Assembly (NCBI RefSeq): GCF_000974365.1
Contig: NZ_BAZW01000008.1
Coordinates: 1 to 64,000, forward strand
DNA from: Geofilum rubicundum JCM 15548
Lineage (GTDB): Bacteria > Bacteroidota > Bacteroidia > Bacteroidales > Marinilabiliaceae
DNA length: 64,000 nt
Direction: 5' to 3'
Part shown: one piece after another, positions 61,392 through 64,000 of the stretch
How positions within the stretch are numbered: the stretch's first letter is position 1
How the letters are laid out: every line of letters starts with the position of its first letter
Program-made: the position numbers and the translations under genes
Notes under the pieces: generated by a model
The model's database searches: none
What the model was told of the DNA's origin: nothing
Seen by the model: only the letters and a program-made list of their open reading frames with translations

Positions 61392-61470
61392 TGTTTCATT
61401 GTTTGGAGTTTGTATGCAAATTACACACTCCCAGTGTTTTAAGCAAATAAATTTCAAGAAAAATAATAGA

Positions 61471-61530
61471 AGCTGTTTAAGTTTTCCCGATTAAAGGGAT
61501 TTAACTTCGGGATGTTTTGCTTAAACAGCT
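61471..61530 (-). terminator. Nested hairpin downstream of the MFS gene
   Basis: AGCTGTTTAAG pairs perfectly with CTTAAACAGCT, and inside it CCCGA pairs with TCGGG around a 14-base loop. It starts 10 bases after the MFS stop on the minus strand and is probably its terminator. The lack of a strong T run leaves a regulatory RNA structure possible. Confidence 0.55.
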
Positions 61531-61539
61531 ACTACAACT

Positions 61540-62742
61540 TTAGATTCTTTTTGCCGGCGCTTTTATGAATTTTACCAGTAAGGCACCCAGAAGCAACATA
61601 ATGCCTGCTACCACATAAGAGACATTATAAGTACCGGTGAGGTCAGCCACCTGACCCCCCAAAAGCGGTCCAACAATACCTGCAACACCCCATCCGGTAA
61701 ATATTAAGCCATAATTAACGCCCAGGTTCTTTATGCCGAAGAAATCGGCCGTTGTCGCCGGAAAAAGAGCAAACAAAGCACCATATGAGAGTCCGGCCAC
61801 CGCTGTCCCGGCAATCAGCAAGGGTATGGAATCGAGGAAGGAAAAGGCAAACATGTTGAGTGCCTGAATTACAAACACCATTAAAAGGGCGTTGGTGCGT
61901 CCAATGGTATCAGAAAGAAAACCACCCAGTATTCTTCCGGAGGTGTTGAATATGGCCAAAATGACCACCAACACGAAGCCCGCCTGCCAGCCCGCCTGTA
62001 TGTCTGCAATACTGGCGATGTGGCCAATCAGCATTAGTCCGGCAGTGGCACTGAGTAAATAGGTCAGCCATAACAGAATAAAGGGCCTTGTTTTAATCAT
62101 TTGTTGCCAGGTAAAATCTTCTCCATGGGCGACAATCGGACGGTTTTTCTTAACAAGGGGGACATAACCTGCCGGTGGGTTTTTCAAAAGCAATGAAAAA
62201 AGTATGAGACCCACCAATGCCAAAATCCCTAAAAACATAAAAGTATGTTCAATGCCTGATGTCCTAAGCAGGTAGGCGGTTAAAGGTCCGATGTAAATGG
62301 CTGAAAGACCAATGCCGGCTACCACAATGCCGGCTATGAGTCCTTTTTTACGTGGTTCAAACCATTTAATGGCACAGGGGGTGGCCGCTGCATAGCCAAA
62401 GCCCATTCCCAATCCGCTAATAACGCCAAAAGTTAACACCATTACGGTCGGATTCTTGGCAAAGGCAGAAAGCAGCAGTCCGGTGCCAAATAAAATGCCG
62501 CCAATAAGCGCAATGATTTTAGGGCCGTACTTATCTTGCAGCCGGCCACCAAGAATGGTTACAAAGGCCAGCAATGCCACACAGACCATGTAGGGCAGTG
62601 AAGCTTCTGTGTTACTCCAGCCCCAGTCGTCCACCAGCGCTTTTTTGATGATTGCCCAGGAATACAGTATCCCAAGAATCAGGTTGATGCCCAGGGCTGC
62701 CAGGGTAACCATCCATCCGGAAACATTACGTTGTACACTCAT
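61540..62742 (-). CDS. MFS transporter of the oxalate/formate antiporter (OxlT) type
   Basis: A 400-residue protein with twelve hydrophobic segments. Early blocks are VTLAALGINLILGILYSWA and GGRLQDKYGPK (the MFS loop 2-3 motif), then GFGYAAATPCAIKWFEPRKKG, which is typical of the OxlT/monocarboxylate group. The second half has GRILGGFLSDTIGR and PATTADFFGIKNLGVNYGLIF. It would exchange or import small organic acids such as lactate, formate or oxalate; the exact substrate cannot be inferred. A perfect 23-base palindrome lies upstream, between this gene and the divergent Dabb gene. Confidence 0.88.
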   Translation of the reverse strand: MSVQRNVSGWMVTLAALGINLILGILYSWAIIKKALVDDWGWSNTEASLPYMVCVALLAFVTILGGRLQDKYGPKIIALIGGILFGTGLLLSAFAKNPTVMVLTFGVISGLGMGFGYAAATPCAIKWFEPRKKGLIAGIVVAGIGLSAIYIGPLTAYLLRTSGIEHTFMFLGILALVGLILFSLLLKNPPAGYVPLVKKNRPIVAHGEDFTWQQMIKTRPFILLWLTYLLSATAGLMLIGHIASIADIQAGWQAGFVLVVILAIFNTSGRILGGFLSDTIGRTNALLMVFVIQALNMFAFSFLDSIPLLIAGTAVAGLSYGALFALFPATTADFFGIKNLGVNYGLIFTGWGVAGIVGPLLGGQVADLTGTYNVSYVVAGIMLLLGALLVKFIKAPAKRI

Positions 62743-62826
62743 TATGTTTAGTTTTGGTTTTTTGATTTTGCGGAGTCGAAAATAGAAGATTTTTTTCTTT
62801 ATTTGGATAGAAAGTCCTGCCCATGC

Positions 62827-62849
62827 CCTTATTTAGAATCTAAATAAGG
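62827..62849. promoter_or_regulatory. Perfect 23-base palindrome, candidate operator
   Basis: Arms of CCTTATTTAGA and TCTAAATAAGG flank a single central base, in the gap between the divergent MFS (starts 62742) and Dabb lipoprotein (starts 62919) genes. No T run and no loop, so a dimeric DNA-binding protein site is more likely than a terminator. Confidence 0.5.
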
Positions 62850-62918
62850 AAGGATGGTTCTATTCTTATTCGTTGGGATTTGTTATCTTACGTCCCATAA
62901 AAATAAAATCATGGAGAG

Positions 62919-63320
62919 ATGAAACAAGGCTATTTATTTATCGCTTGCCTATTTCTTGGGCTGTTTTTGTTTTCGGGGTGTCAACAAGAATCTGTGAAGA
63001 ATGCCCCGTCGGATGTATTGGTGCACCATGTTTATTTTTGGCTGCATGAGCCGGATAGCCCGGATGCCAGAGAACAGATGCAGCGCGCACTGGAGGAATT
63101 GTCAACCATAGAAACCATTCGTTACGCACACCTGGGCGTACCGGCTGCCACTGAAAGCAGGGATGTGGTGGATCACTCATACACCTATTCACTGATGCTG
63201 TTTTTTGATTCCAAAGAGGATCAGGACAGCTATCAGATTGATTCGCAACATTTACAGTTTGTTGAAGAGAATCAGCATTTATGGGAGCGGGTCATTGTGT
63301 ATGATTCGGTGAAATGGTAA
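62919..63320 (+). CDS. Dabb (stress-responsive alpha/beta-barrel) domain lipoprotein
   Basis: A 133-residue protein with a lipoprotein signal (CLFLGLFLFSGC) and a Dabb domain: VLVHHVYFWLHEPDSPDARE, EELSTIETIRYAHLGVPA, YTYSLMLFFDSKEDQDSY and HLQFVEENQHLWERVIVYDS. The dimeric alpha/beta barrel fold usually binds small ligands; several members with SxHxxF are enzyme-like. The lipid anchor is known in Bacteroidota members. Divergent from the MFS gene and convergent with the response regulator gene. Confidence 0.82.
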   Translation: MKQGYLFIACLFLGLFLFSGCQQESVKNAPSDVLVHHVYFWLHEPDSPDAREQMQRALEELSTIETIRYAHLGVPAATESRDVVDHSYTYSLMLFFDSKEDQDSYQIDSQHLQFVEENQHLWERVIVYDSVKW

Positions 63321-63333
63321 GGAAAGGAGTTTC

Positions 63334-64000
63334 CTATTGATCTTGTAAAATGTACCCAACCTTGGGTACATTTTCTATTTTTACGCTATTGTCATCGGAT
63401 AAGCGCTTTCTTAATCGGGTAATGAAAACATCGAGACTTCTGCCATTGAAATAGTCGTCCTTATCCCAATATTTTTGTAATAAATCGCTTCGTTTAACCA
63501 GATTGTTCTTGTTTTGACAAAGCATTTTTAACACATCACATTCCCGGTAAGTGAGTCTTTGTGTTTGATCCCGGAGGATCAAAGCCTGATTTTGCACGTC
63601 AAAAAGGTAGTTCCCGATGTGGCAGGTAGCCATGCTTGTTTCTTCCACGGTTTCTCTTTTTCCGTTATATCGGTTCATGATGGCATGGATGCGGCACAGG
63701 AGTTCCTCTTCGTCAAAGGGTTTGGTAATGTAATCATCGCCCCCCAGATTAAATCCCTTCAGCTTGTCCTGCTTCATGGAGCGCGCCGTCAGAAACACCA
63801 CCGGTACATCCGGGTCTTTGTCGCGGATGCGCTCTGCCAAAGTAAAACCATCTATGCCGGGGAGCATGACATCAATCAGACAGAAATCGATGCGGGTGGA
63901 TTGGAAGGCTGAGAGCGCTTTGTCGCCATCGGTGCAAAGTTCCACATTGAAATCATTGGCCGTCAAATACTCTTTAAGCAAAAACCCCATGTTGAGGTCA
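63334..64000 (-). CDS. OmpR-type response regulator, 5' end outside the window
   Basis: Read from the right edge. The frame is open beyond the ATG at 63990 (preceding residues DLN), which matches the usual VEDDxNMGFLLKEYL start of the receiver, so the true start lies off the window. The phospho-acceptor is in FCLIDVMLPGIDGF and the conserved lysine in ITKPFDEEE. The C-terminal winged helix has RLTYRECDVLKMLCQNKNN and GRSLDVFITRLRKRLSDD and ends KVGYILQD. The histidine kinase expected beside it is not in the window. Confidence 0.9.
   Translation of the reverse strand, partial: DLNMGFLLKEYLTANDFNVELCTDGDKALSAFQSTRIDFCLIDVMLPGIDGFTLAERIRDKDPDVPVVFLTARSMKQDKLKGFNLGGDDYITKPFDEEELLCRIHAIMNRYNGKRETVEETSMATCHIGNYLFDVQNQALILRDQTQRLTYRECDVLKMLCQNKNNLVKRSDLLQKYWDKDDYFNGRSLDVFITRLRKRLSDDNSVKIENVPKVGYILQDQ

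Overview
This 64 kb window is a dense stretch of a Bacteroidota chromosome, probably a marine or anaerobic member of the Bacteroidales/Marinilabiliales. Supporting signs are type IX secretion sorting domains on two pectin-degrading enzymes, a large TonB-dependent receptor with an N-terminal carboxypeptidase-regulatory domain, many PorT-like outer-membrane barrels, the DUF6452/DUF6048 gene pair, a ResB-CcsA fusion for cytochrome c maturation, a LytTR regulator paired with a TPR histidine kinase, and promoters of the TTG / TAnnTTTG type. The placement below phylum is inference.

Layout. 1-6800: end of a type VI secretion island (VgrG tail, PAAR-like tip protein, a 923-residue M23 peptidase candidate effector, a candidate immunity lipoprotein, remnants of another effector/immunity pair, and a HigB/HigA-ImmA toxin-antitoxin pair). 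6800-9550: secreted pectinesterase. 9700-11100: small membrane and barrel proteins. 11425-17735: TonB receptor, lipid-anchored pyrophosphatase, beta-propeller protein and phosphoesterase, read as one phosphorus-scavenging locus. 17903-20509: GH3 glycosidase. 20584-30100: DUF418 protein, CvpA, tyrS, a PAS/MCP-like sensor, an M16 peptidase pair, DUF6452/DUF6048. 30115-33854: agmatine-to-putrescine genes aguB and aguA, DUF4268, porin. 33989-38445: ccsBA, MntA/HepT, ThuA-like lipoprotein, DUF2007. 38601-46004: secreted pectate lyase, two paralogous barrels, a luciferase-like oxidoreductase, an anti-sigma-like protein and an ECF sigma factor. 46234-56967: nadB, a Spy-like periplasmic protein, PAP2 phosphatase, trpS, LytTR/TPR-kinase pair, dus, LolC/E-like permease, methyltransferase, rbfA. 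57126-60149: PadR-PspC-PspC stress operon behind a clear palindromic operator. 60125-64000: second DUF418 protein, OxlT-like MFS transporter, Dabb lipoprotein, OmpR-type regulator cut by the window end.

Three things stand out. First, the VgrG gene changes composition sharply near position 610, and what follows looks like an exchangeable effector cassette with a graveyard of older cassettes behind it. Second, two intergenic regions (about 43047-43335 and 49262-49460) carry the same compound repeat: a GC-rich hairpin followed by a G-rich 8-9 bp tandem array. Third, nine genes are interrupted by eleven single-base frame breaks, ten of which look like one lost base with intact conserved sequence on both sides. 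That pattern suggests base-calling or assembly error more than real gene decay, so I annotate these genes over their full span and state where the frame breaks.

No rRNA, tRNA, CRISPR array, transposase or prophage was seen.
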